A stretch of DNA of 64,000 nt. Source: Butyriboletus loyo (lineage: Eukaryota > Basidiomycota > Agaricomycetes > Boletales > Boletaceae). The stretch's first letter is position 1; each line of letters begins with the position of its first letter. The DNA lies in assembly GCA_038093515.1 (NCBI GenBank), contig JBBPSI010000007.1:276808-340807 (forward strand), written 5' to 3'. The position numbers and the translations under genes were made by a program. The notes below the pieces were generated by a model. That model was not told the origin of the DNA, did not search any database, and saw only the letters and a program-made list of their open reading frames with translations. This document shows, one piece after another, positions 11,329 to 24,205 of the stretch.

Positions 11329-14062
11329 CTAGTCATCCGCCAGCACCTGTACCCGCAGTGGGCCATATGACTGAATTGCAAGCGGTGGTGGCCTTGGCCG
11401 TACGAACATCTTCTGAACTCGATCAACTTCCTCTACCGACACGGTCTCTCGCAGGCGTTGAGGTCTGGTTGGTGGTATCGATATGTCCTTCTCTACACAA
11501 TCCGTCACAATGGTCTGTGCTGAAAGGGCCATCGTCAGAGAGCGGGACGTCTGGTCGTCGATCCGATGTTGCATGACGCCCGCGGGTCCATCTATGACAT
11601 CTGCTTGGGGCAGTCCGGAGGAACACGCGAACGACGAAAGCTTGGCCACAGCGGGCGAAGCCGGCAGTCCCTCGAGCTGCCGCAGCACGGGTAGCACGGG
11701 TGGAGGATGTTTCTTTATGCTCAAATTAGTTTGCAGCCCTCTGGCACTGGACTCATTCTCCGTGGGCCGCCAAGGCTTCTCTCGGTCTCCTTGTCTAGGT
11801 TCACCAGGAGTTGCTAGACCTTTAAAGATGTTAGAAAGGCTACCACTAGAACCGGCGAACAGCCTACCGCCAATAAACGAAGTCACGTTATAAAGCGTTC
11901 CCCCAGAGTCAGTGTCAGAAGACTTTCCGGCTTTTCCAGAAAGAGATTCATTCTTTTCCCCTAAAAAATAATGTGGAACGCTACTAAAACGTGGGGAGCT
12001 TGGGATGTCAACGAGAGGCGCTGAAGTCTTAGGGTGGACTGGAGCGTGTGTGTCCCGAATGGGAGTTGACCAAGCAGCAGCAAGGCGAACTCGTCTATCT
12101 CCTCGAATACGCGTCATAGACGATGAACGGGGTGAAGGGAGCGATGGAACAGGGGTTGTCAACCAAGGAGGAATAGGGAAGCTACTTAAGGAGACGTCAG
12201 AAGAAACAGTCCTTTGTCCAGTTGAAGGTGAACGAGTCAATTCTACGCTTTTGGGATTCATGATAGAGTTAGGAGACGATGAATTGGTGGATTTCCTTGT
12301 GGAGAACAACTTGAGTGCCTCTATGCTCTGGTCTAGCTGACTCTGCTGTCTCAGAAGCTCGTCTAACGACGTTCGCGACTCGGAAGCATTCGCGAGCAAT
12401 TGAATACCGCCAAGACCGTAAACAGGAGAAGCTTCCGAGGGTACTGTTATACTTCCCGTGTGCTTTCCTCCAGAGATTGATGGAGGAACAGACGAGATAG
12501 GAACGGAGCTTGTTCGAGCTTGAGGCAGAGCCGTACGTCGCGAGACGTCCGCTCGATAAGAATGAACGATTTGGTCAGTATGGATGGAACCCTTCGCAGA
12601 CCGTGCAATTGCAGATTGGGCATCCAAAGCAGAAGTGGTCGCCATGTGGTTGGCGGATGTATCGCGTATAGGCTCAACCCATTCTTCGTGTTCTTGCGTC
12701 GACGACACTATGCTGGCTCGCAATTGCGTGTCCATACCTCCAGGGTCCACTTTTGCTTCCTCGGCGTTCCAGAGCTTGACCTCTTCACATTCGTAGCGCG
12801 GCCGGTTTCTTGAGACCCTAGGGGATACCCGTGGTGATACGTGGTTCAGCGGGCGACGCGGCACCTCCTGGGTTGACTCCCTGTTTTGAGTTGCAGCGCC
12901 AAGGACCATGGACGTACGTGGCGTATCGACAACCGGCGGGGTGATTCTGAATGTGGAGCCACGAGGGGGTTCGGGGAGTGTGGACACGACATCTGTGCGT
13001 ATTTTACCTTGTGGTGAGGCAGTGGGAAGGAGGATATCGCAATGGCTGAGCAAGGCCGTAATTACGACGAACACAACAACAATGTAGATCTCAAAGGCTT
13101 GAAGTAGGCGACCAACCGTTGATTCAGTGAAAGCGACTGCGGAAGAGGTAAGACCCCCCTGAAGGAGAAAGGTTACGATCACTCACAGCTAAGAAGGTCC
13201 CCTACTCCAACGGCGATGTTGACAAGGAGCCCGAAAATTGGTGCGAGACACTCCCTAAATGTATGCACTAACATACTATCGGTCACGTCGAGAGTGATGG
13301 TGCCCAACAACAACTTCAGGAGAAGTAAGAAAGATACAAGTAATTCCAGTGCAGCGTCTGCGGCATAGACATTGCTATATCGATGGAATTGAGGGACCAC
13401 GCGCCAGACAATTTGCAGGGCCGTGATGGTTATAATGGCTAGTAACAAGGAAACGCCGAGAAGTTTGCCCAGTAATCCCCGACGCATCCAACTTGTACTA
13501 TGAGGTTCAAGGGTGTGTTCAAGGGCAAGAAAATTGATTCTCTGGGCCTTTTGGGTAGATGCTGCACGTCGAGCCTTTAAGGGGGGCTCCGCGACGTATG
13601 ACCAATAGAACAGAAAACGGAACCCTATGGAGAACGCGAACAAGACCTCCCTCGCTCTGATGGCGGGTTCGCTGGTTACGAAGGTTGTGCTCATTTCATC
13701 GGTGAGGGTTTGGCCCAAGTTGAGGACTGCGGCGACGAAGGCTAGCAAGGCGGAAAAAAAGAGCCAGACTGCTGATCTACAGGGAAGGAAAGGAGGGGGT
13801 AAACATAAGACGAGACGAGACGAGACGGTGCTCACAGAGCTACTCTTTTCAAAACAAGAAATAACATTAATACACCGAACACGAGGATCCCCAGAGATAT
13901 GAAAGGGATGTCCGAGAGCACTTCCGCGACCTGTTGCTGTCAGTCCTGGCTCCCATGGCGCAACGATGGACTAACCTCGCAGTTGTTACTCCATGATAGG
14001 GGGTGGGGGAAGTGATACCAACTAGCTGTGGGATCACAGGCTGGTGAAAGATTGACTGCCAT
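11329..14062 (-). CDS. Orphan seven-helix membrane protein with long disordered cytosolic tail
   Basis: Not recognised. Exons 13976-14062, 13836-13930, 13187-13776 and 11329-13136 sum to 2580 nt (859 residues). The first 37 residues hold two Cys and several aromatics. Seven hydrophobic spans follow at about 38-57, 63-81, 103-122, 164-185, 202-221, 237-256 and 272-290. Charges fit an N-out, C-in layout: K/R beside span 1, an acidic second loop (TDEMSTTFVTSE), a strongly basic third loop (LKARRAASTQKAQR). The remaining roughly 570 residues are Ser/Thr/Pro-rich, with repeated 'SP' and 'RTS' sites, as in a regulated cytosolic tail. This topology is that of a receptor-like protein, but no motif of a named receptor class was seen. 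Confidence 0.84.
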
Positions 14063-14330
14063 CAGGGAGAGTGGTGGAAAGGAAGGGATTCTCTCGACAC
14101 AGCGAGGAATGCGAGCTAAGATTGAATACAGTCGGCCACGAACTCAGCGACTTGGGGCACCAGTGGTTGTTCAGGAGGACGGTACGTGGGGAAAGGATGT
14201 AGCGAGCATGGTCCGGGCGTCATGAGATGGTTGTCATGGAGGGACTGCGAGATTTAAAAATGTGTGACCATGAACAAGCGGACCGTGTGGATACATGGCA
14301 ACGACATGGGAACAGATGCCCAACTAAAAC

Positions 14331-17306
14331 TCACACCACAATTGAGCCACCACCTCCTGTCATTTGTCGCACCAGATACATTCCCCTGCCCTCATCAACC
14401 GACTTGCTGCTTCTCATCCCAATCACACTCCTCGGTCTAGGACGAGGTGTTGCAAGTCCCAGTTGCTTCGTCGGGCTCCCAGCGAGCTGCCTTGTTGGAC
14501 TCAACCCCCCTCCTGTGAGTTGCCGCAAGATACCCGAGTCTCCCCCAACCCGTCCCGTGAACTGGCGCGCGATGGTGGTCGTACCTGTCAGTTGTGGAGT
14601 AATAAAAGGCCCACCCCCCGCGCTGCGGCCTGTATACGATGGTATGAGCGGTTTGTGTGATGTTTCTGCTTGAGCGTTTCTCATGTGCAATGGAAGCAGG
14701 AGCTTGATCAAATTGGTATGAATCATGGGCGGAAAATGAAAATGTTGAATACTCACGAGACATTCCCTGCACCATACGCCGCCTTGCGTATCTCGCTTCG
14801 CAGCAGAATCTAGCCTCTTACCACATCCTGGCTGAGATTTATCTCGCCTACCCTTTCCTGTACCCCTTCCCCCACAGACCAAACAAGTGGCATGCCACCT
14901 TGACCCTTGAGGACCAGGGACAACACCCATCTCCATCGGAGAGACTGCTTTCTGGCATCCAGGGCAAGCAGCCGAACTACCGAATCGAGAAGATGGTGAC
15001 GAAGATGACGGCGCCGACGGAGGTGGCCCTTCATATCGAGAAGATGAATATAAACTGTTACTGTGATGGGGTGAACCTCTGAGCGGCTGGGGATGACTTG
15101 TCCCTGTACTGAGCTTCGGTGCAGTTTGAATAGTGTTGGTAAGTGGTACAAGAGGCGGACTGAGAGTTGGGTCTGTGGATGCAGACTTGATGGAACCCGG
15201 GGCAACAATGGATTTGGTCTGTGTCTTCTCCGGTGGCGCACACTAGTTGATTCAATAACTTAGGGCCTGTATGTCTCAAGCCTAATATTACTCGACTGAC
15301 CTCCATGTGACAAGCACCTCCTTCCCCCCGCACAAAGACTGCTTGTCCATTGGCGGTTTCTCTAAAAGGTCCATCACACATGGCGCAGCGGAAGCATTCT
15401 GTGTGATAGGTTTTCGGAGGTCCACTAGCACTGAGTTCGGGAACCGTGACGAAGCGACCACTTCCTCCGGTGGCAAACAATGACCCACCGCATTTGGCGC
15501 AAAGAGAACCAGAGGAGAGAGTGGCGGCCGGTGTCGAACATTTGCTGAGAGAATCCCTAGGCTTTGGGGTTACCATGCCCGAGGCAGGACGTTCAAGAGA
15601 CACATCTTGAGTTGAGGGATGTTCTCTGAAATTGCTGCCAAAATCGTCACAGGGATGCACTTGAGGGCTGAAAACCGGCGGGGAGGAAGGACCTGATGAT
15701 TGTGTCAGTGTATCTGAGATATCTGGGATCAGATCAGGGGTAGAAGGCGTCCATGATATTCGTGATGACCACAAGCTCGAGGTGCTCGCAGCGTGTCGTA
15801 GTCCGGGGGAACCACTAATTCTGGACATGCGAGGAATCCGCGATGGGGTAGACGCCGGTGAATTCATGATAGTGGAGTTCGGCAGCGAACCAGGGGAAGA
15901 GATTGGATCTGTGAACGACGCAGGTGACGGCGTGACTTGATTCATGAACCGACTCTTCATCTCTTCTATCGCGTCAAGAGATGGCCTCGTTGGCGGGGGG
16001 GAATGGTCTCGGTGCGGATTGTCTACATGGGTTGCTTGACGGGATACAGATGTCCTCGTTTCGCCGAGAGAGTTTGCATCAGTCAAAATATCAACAGGAT
16101 CAATCCCATGGCGAGAATTGATGAGCGTAGCCGACCTCTTCCTCTCCAGGGTGCGGTGCGCGAGTGGGCTACTCTCCCTGCCGTTTTTATTCAGATGCAA
16201 TGTTGAGGAAGACATTGACGGAGAGGAATCACGCGGTGTACGATTAAGCACCGCATTCAATCGCTGCGTGAGTTCTTCGAGAACAGGGCTACCTTCCCTA
16301 CTCTTCATAATGCCAAGCCTCTGTTCGAGTTCGTCGATTGCGGGACTACTCTCCCGGCTCTTTAAATCCTTGAAAAGAGTGATCGGTGTTCGATTGTCAA
16401 TTGGATAAGACTTCCTCGGCGTGCTGTTGCGTTTCAAACAGCTGTCAAAGCAATCAGCGCAACAGGGTTGCCCTAATAGATCAACCATAGGGGCATCGCC
16501 GATGTTCTTGTGGCACCCTTCACATCTAAAGCATTTCTTGTGCCAAACGTGACCAGATGTTTCAACGAAGCCTCCTGCGCTTTTCAAAACGAGGACAGCT
16601 CGACGGCAGACCGGACAGTCGCCCTTCGACCCGCCGTTGATGATAAAACATGACCGACATAAAAACCGGTCAGATGACTCGGGTGCAGAGGGATCCGGAA
16701 AGATTGTCGCATCTGGCTGAAACTCGGTCAGGCAGATTGCACAGGAGTATGTTGCAAGAGATTCCTTTGACTGCAGGACCGAACCGTACGCTTTGGAAAG
16801 CTCTGGTGCATTCGGTGCGTGCAAAAAAACAGCCTCAGCCGCAAGAGTAGTCGGTGAAGAAGGGGGACTACGCTCGTCGATATCGAACGACCGCTTCGGT
16901 GGAGACATAGGGCGAGTAATGGAGTTGATGTGTGAATCGACGTGACTTGAGATGGAAGGGGAAGGACGAGATGAACTTGGACGGGGGAAGCGACCGGTAG
17001 TAGGGTGTGGGTTGCAATGATCTGGTTCAGCTCTTAGTCCAGTTGGTGCAACATTGGGCTGCGATGCAGAAAGAGTACTATCGATCTGAATGGGTGAGCG
17101 CATCGGGGACTTGTCTCTCGAAATGTAAGTCTGCGACCACTTGTCAACTGTCTGACATTTAGAGGATGACCACTGTAAGACGGGTGCTAGACTACCTCAG
17201 TTATGATATCGAAACACTAATCAGCGACAGACAAACCGACTGCGGTGCCACCACATTTGCAACGTGTTCCAGTGACGATATCACCACATCTACGACAGAA
17301 TCCCAT
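14331..17306 (-). CDS. LIM-domain / multi-zinc protein with short C-terminal repeats
   Basis: Probable scaffold or cytoskeletal adaptor; LIM modules bind two zinc ions and mediate protein contacts. Exons 17241-17306, 15301-17172, 14757-15242 and 14331-14702 sum to 2796 nt (931 residues). Exon 1 encodes a separate small zinc site, 'MGFCRRCGDIV...RCKCGG'. A first Cys-rich module lies near residues 165-265 (CAICLTEF ... CPVCRR ... CFRCEGCHKN). A second starts 'CAKCGGSLF' and a third starts 'CPGCQKAV'. Between modules the protein is Ser/Pro-rich. It has tandem 'SRESSP...ELEQRL' repeats near 16240-16400 and ends with several RQLTG-like motifs. The first intron uses a weak GTCGGT donor and is the least certain joint. 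Confidence 0.88.
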
Positions 17307-17591
17307 CCTCTTTCCGAAAGACTCTTGATGGTGCGAGCCTATAAAACCAGGGACAAAATCCGAAATGAAAGGTAATAGCTGTCGTAGAAGATGTTAGGTC
17401 AAGAGTTCAACTTGCAACAGCACGAGGCTGCGAGCGCTGAACTTTGTCGAAAGGAAGCGCGATCACGTGGTCAGTTATTACGACTTGACCGTCCCCGCGA
17501 CCTCACGAAATTGTAGGGCTGCTCACACCGTAAAGCAGGGTATGATTGGATCAGAAAAATACATAGGATCATTACATACACTCTTCGACTC

Positions 17592-19710
17592 TCATAGCCT
17601 GGCAGGTTGCCAATCCACGCGCTCAACCTCAATTGACGCCCTCAATGTAAAATCTCACTTGATATATGTCCACTCACCATTTCGGGGGAAAGTTGGTCGA
17701 TTGACCGGACACCAAGAGACTCCATTCCGAATTTGATTTCGCGTTGCAGGATTCGCACCAAATGGACGACGCCAGCTTCGCCGTAAGCCTGAGGGACTAT
17801 GAATCGAATGTATTCCACGCAAGACTCGTACTCACACTCTGGGCGTAGAGAAAGGCGCGGCCAAGTCCAACAGCCTTAGCACCGAGACAGAGCGCTTTAA
17901 GTACATCTAAGGAGTACCATGAATTTAAAGGTGATGAATCCAACTGTTTGTTCACCGACCAGTGCCGCGACGGACGCCGCCGTCAATATAAACTGCGGTT
18001 GTTTCTTCAAGCAGATCGGAAAACAACATGGTGTACCACATACCTTCGGTCTTCTTAAACACCCCGGGGTGTTCCTTGCGGAGCTTGTAAAGTACTTCCA
18101 TGGGCGGAAGCGAGCTACATTTCATTGTGTGTAACTGAGATCTTTGTTAATCAGATTGGTTGCTCACTATTCAAGTTGCCGGCCTGAGACACTGAAGATG
18201 AATCATGTTTGCAGTCTGCAAGGTTGAAGCTCACCACCATGGTTCGACAATACGACGCCTTCGCAGCCAGCCTCTGCAGCGAGAACGGCATCCTTACTAC
18301 AGTTAGAACTTAACGACAGTAAAACTGAGACAATCTTACCGCAACACGTTGAACCCCTACACCGTTGTCAGCGCGTGCGGAAAACACATAAAAAATCATA
18401 CCTTTAATAACTATGGGAAGCCTCGTGATGCTTCGTATCCAAGGTATGGTCTGGAGACCAAATGATGTGAATCGAATGCAATTACAAATACTGTATTAAA
18501 AAAAACACCTTTTCCCAAGTCATGTCAAGATCGTTATTGATAATGAGTCCACCAGCGGTGCCCAATATATCGACTTTGTCTTCACCATCCTTGGAATCCG
18601 GTCGATGTTCAACTCCTTGATTCTCGAAATCCTCCAGGTAATGAGGGGCACGGGTATCCAACTCTCGATTTGACGGTACGAGTGCGTCGACAGTAAGGAA
18701 GATCGCTTTATATCCCAATGCCTCGATTTCTTGAATGCGTTTGGCGGCGGTGGCGTCATTCTTGTGTTTGTACAACTGGAAGAAGATGGGCTGATCGGGT
18801 GAGCCTCGAGCAGCAGCAATCTGACTATACGACAATGAAGCATTGATGGAAACCATCTGGATGATGTCAGTCTTGTAGGCGCCGCGCGTAAGATTGACTT
18901 CGCCGAGAGGGTGACCTAGTCGAGCTAATGCAGAGCCACTAATATACACCGGTATGGATGTCCTATAACCAAGCATGGTTGACGAGGTATCACAGCCAGA
19001 GATAGCCCTCATGACTCTAGGGTGGAAGAAAAAACGACTAAATGCACGAGCATTTTCCATGTGCGCTGTCCGTATTGCTTCGGTGACATGGATGAATACG
19101 CAAAAACTGGGACGTACTTATGGAGTCATCTGCGGCAGACGCATAGTAAGCTAGAGCTTTGTAAGGAAGAAGTTTCTTGGCTGTTTCCTAGGATAATGCC
19201 AACATCAAAAAAGGGCAAGTTTTGTGGGGGTGCATTGCTCTACCTCCATGTCCTGGACATTGATTATGCGGCTGAGAGGGGGTCTATTCTTGAGAGCCTC
19301 CTCCACTCGCAACTCATCTCTTGTCTTGGTCTGGTTCTTCTTTTCTTGTCTCAGCTCTAGAATGGAGGCTTGGTCAAGATCGCCAAGATGCTTTTCAGGA
19401 GCGATATTCTTGTCGAGTGCATCGGAAGGATGGATCGGTACGTAGGCTACGGTAGCATCCCGTCCGCCGAATTCCATGATCACTTGAGGTCCTCCAGGGT
19501 GATCCTAGAAGGGGTGAGGCGTGAGTGGGGAAGGAATAGACAGAGACTTACGAATAGAAAGTCAGTGACATCGTAAACCTTGTTTCGGATGACGACCCAG
19601 CAGGAGCTGTGTGGAGATTCTGAGAATGGGTGAAATTTTAGAGTAGAGAGCGAGGATACGCACGTCGTGGTGTTGTGCTGAGCGATCTGTGCGAGGCTGT
19701 AGGATGGCAT
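17592..19710 (-). CDS. CYB2: L-lactate dehydrogenase (cytochrome b2 type), FMN-dependent
   Basis: Oxidises L-lactate (or a related 2-hydroxy acid) to the keto acid, passing electrons from FMN to heme b and cytochrome c. The N-terminal cytochrome b5 domain has both heme ligands in context (DHPGG and IHPSDAL). The FMN-binding barrel follows: 'YYASAADD', 'ISGSALARLGHP', 'PIFFQLYKHKN', 'FLTVDAL', 'LPIVIKG', the active-site 'SNHGGRQLE' and 'YIDGGVRRGTD', ending 'VERVDWQPARL'. At least eight introns. No presequence follows the ATG at 19710. The frame stays open for 20 basic codons upstream but only from a GTG at 19770, so mitochondrial import is unproven. Confidence 0.92.
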
Positions 19711-19925
19711 GAAGCGCTGAAGAGAAACCCGCGCTGGGCCCGGGAAGTGAGGCCCTTTATTGAGCCGCACCCGGCCCGGGCACGGTCCGACGGGAGAGGA
19801 TGATGATATTTATTTGGCCATCCACGCCAAGAGGAAGGTGCACGCTGATCATGTGACGTCGCGTTGTTTGGTTGGCTTTATTGTGTGTGTTGCACTCAAA
19901 CCACGACCTGCACCTCCTCATCACC
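19711..19925. promoter_or_regulatory. Divergent promoter, lactate dehydrogenase / SAP-like gene
   Basis: A 215-base spacer between two start codons. It contains TGACGTCG at 19854-19861, a close match to the CRE site bound by bZIP (ATF/CREB) factors, and a GC-rich block at about 19735-19795. The role of the site is inferred from its sequence only. Confidence 0.5.
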
Positions 19926-22087
19926 ATGAGCCCACTCTTAGGAAGAGAGGCCCTCGAGGCCATGAAACGGGTAGATATCCAGAAATTGTGCAAAGTATGG
20001 TCACCCTTTCCCCCTCCGATTCACCCCGGACCTCATCCAGCATATTACATAGGACTACGGCGTCAAGGCAAATCTCAAGACCGAGGCACTTATTGATCTC
20101 TTAATGGATGCTTCGCAGTAAGTCTGAGCTAGCCTCTTGCTCTGTCATATCCTCTAACCGCGGCCAAGACCACAAGCACCACGGCATAACCCACCACAAG
20201 CACCCCAACGCCCACCCTCAACCAGAATACCAAGTCTCGCCGGAGCCAGACTTAGAGGCCAATCCACTGGTGTCATCGTTCACGGTTCTGAGGATGAAGA
20301 ATCCACCCTTCCCCAACGCCACCATCAAGCTAAACCCCACGAACAAGCTGTCCCCCAGCGCACAAGAAAGGCGAAGCAAACTCAGTGTGGGCTTGGTGTA
20401 GGACGTCCAGTAATAGCAGGTGGATCTGGCGCTCGTGCTGTCACCAAGTCCGTCAATATCTCCCGGACACCGAAGAGAGCAAGGAGTAGCAGGTCGATCA
20501 AGCCCCCCCAAGCGACAATCACAGAGGGTCAGAGACAGGACTCTTATGACATTCCCGATGCTGAGATCTTGCCAGAACCAGAACCCGACGGTTGTGTAGA
20601 GGCTCCCCCGCGTAAGCAATATCATGTCAACCTAGAATTTTCTGAACTCATGTTCAACTTTCCTTGTGCCATAGATTCTAAGAAGAATCTGGAGCCCACA
20701 AGTGGCCAGTCGCAGTTAAACATGCATCTGGTGGCCGGGCCTTCGAATAAGGCCTTAGAAACCGTGATCGCCGAAGCAGTGAGTGATATCACGGAGAAAC
20801 TACATTCGTACTCATTTTGTGAGTAGCTTGCTCCTGTACAGCAGGAATTAGACTCCCACAAAGCACAGCTCACTGACTTAAAAGAGAAAGTCTCTTCTCT
20901 GATCGAGTCATTTGAGACGAAGATCAGAAATCTCACGTCAGAGATCCAAGATCTCTGCTCTCGAGCAAAGAGCTCACCTTCCCTTGATACCTCAATGGGG
21001 ACAGTTCAGGAGCATTCAATCCGAATACCAGAACCGCCTTCAACGCCGAAACGTGTCCGAACTCCTTACCTTCCTTCCTTTGCGTATGTTAACATGCCAC
21101 ACTTTTTGTTTCCCAATCTGAGCGGAATGTAGTCTCCCAGCCATTGACCACTCAGAACCTTCCGAACCTTCAAGCGACCCTTCTAATCTCGACACACTCG
21201 TGCCACCCGACTTACGATCTGCCAATGACGTGGAGCAACATAGGCAAACAGGTTCGCTTTTACCTGGGTTTCCACACTCAATGTTGGGTAAACGTCCTCG
21301 AGATTCCATGTCGAGTAGTACTTTGGGAGTCTTCGACTTGGTACAAGAGGGCATGGAGACGGAGCTGGAGAGTAATGTTGATCGACCAGCTCACAAGCGG
21401 GTGAAGCTTCGTGAACCAGAGGACAAGAGTACGGATGTGCCATCCCCGCAAGCTGAGCCTTCTGATTCCTCGGAACCTCCCAGGCGGCATGGTGGCCCTA
21501 GTTTTCCCGTCTTCTCTGGACAGGAAGAAGACCCGCCGCCTCCGATTGAACGTCTTCAGAACTTCTATGGCCTCACCTCACCTCCCCTTATGAGTGCACC
21601 AGCAACCAGTTCCGCAAACAATATTGAGAATCAAAATCCCTTTAGCTTTAGTTTCGTGCCGATCGCCTCGACGCCTGCCCAGGCTTTGTATCCTCTCACG
21701 ATGGGAACATTTCCTCACCCGGAGCCACCTACATCCCCTTCGCCAGCAGTAAATCCTGATCGCCCGGGTAGTCGTCACTCCGATCGCTTGGGGGCATTTG
21801 GCGTCCCACGATCAAGTTCGAGGGCGAGTGGACGTGCTGCCTCGGGAGGTTCTCTGCCACGAGGGGAAGCTAGCGGGTCAAGCGGACTCCAGAGAGCCCC
21901 TTCGAGTAATGAAATTGCGTCGGGTCTCGGTTTGACCGCCATTAAAACGTCGGCCACTGAACAAGGTACCCCTGCCCCTCCAGCGAAGCGTACGATGTAT
22001 GGGACGGAGTTGGATGGTGATACCAGATTTGGGGATTTCGGTGTCGAAGGCGTTGCGTCAGGGTTTTGGGCGGGTGGTAGGTTCTGA
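19926..22087 (+). CDS. Uncharacterised SAP-like, coiled-coil protein
   Basis: Not recognised as a named protein. Exons 19926-19994, 20053-20117, 20169-20778, 20827-21083 and 21133-22087 sum to 1956 nt (651 residues). The N-terminus (residues 8-45, 'ALEAMKRVDIQKLCKDYGV', then 'ALIDLLMDAS') resembles a SAP helix-turn-helix, a DNA or chromatin-binding module. A basic Pro/Arg-rich linker follows. A coiled coil lies around 'QELDSHKAQLTDLKEKVSSL' onward, then a disordered tail with basic patches (AHKRVKL). Likely nuclear. The fourth intron (20779-20826, perfect GTGAGT donor) removes an in-frame TAG; a second acceptor at 20841 would shorten the protein by five residues. Confidence 0.82.
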
Positions 22088-22465
22088 GTTTTGAGGTCAC
22101 CACGGCCACTTCGGAGGTTATCGATTTCGACTAATCAGGTATACCGCATCGGTTTCGTTGTCTCTTTGTTCCACAGTTAACTTTCAGATTGTACGATCTT
22201 GTCATGTATGATATTAGTTGTGAACTCTACGCATCCTTGGCAATACGATACTTAAGTAAGTTGCCCAAGATGAGATGTAAAATACAGTTCGGAGGGTTGC
22301 CGCGCGGTAAAGTATTAGTTCTTGATCAGATGGAGGGAACGAGTGATTGGATTTCCTCGAACAAGAGTTCTGAAGACATTGGTCAGAGACAACACATTAG
22401 CGTGCAATCAGGTACCTTTTAATTGCGCTTGGGTGAGATCGTGCTCTATACGAAGGATGTGAGCA
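22088..22465. other. Spacer between convergent genes
   Basis: Holds the probable 3' ends of the SAP-like gene and of the MAP kinase gene. No coding signal is supported on either strand and no repeat was noticed. Confidence 0.5.
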
Positions 22466-23961
<1,496 letters not shown>

Positions 23962-24205
23962 TCATTGTGATGGATATGGATGGGAGACGGGGAGGTTATA
24001 AACTACATGCTGAGAGATCTACGGATCTGTTCAACTGATTGATACGATTTTGATGGCTACAGCCCCCAGGTGCGACGGGCAGTGCTGATGGTTGTACCAA
24101 CGTTACTAGGGCCCTATCAAAGATAGGAACAAGGATTACAGTTCGCCATGCCCGGTGTCAACTACAAGCTGGCAAGCTCGCAGTCATCAAGAAGCGTGCA
24201 TACTC

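Noticed and set aside
13811..13828. CGAGA tandem run as a functional element
   Set aside because: Only about three copies inside an intron; read as ordinary simple sequence.
20824..20826. In-frame TAG in the SAP-like gene with coding sequence continuing in the same frame, suggesting readthrough
   Set aside because: A 48-base intron with a perfect GTGAGT donor (20779-20826) ends exactly on this TAG and keeps frame, so ordinary splicing explains it.
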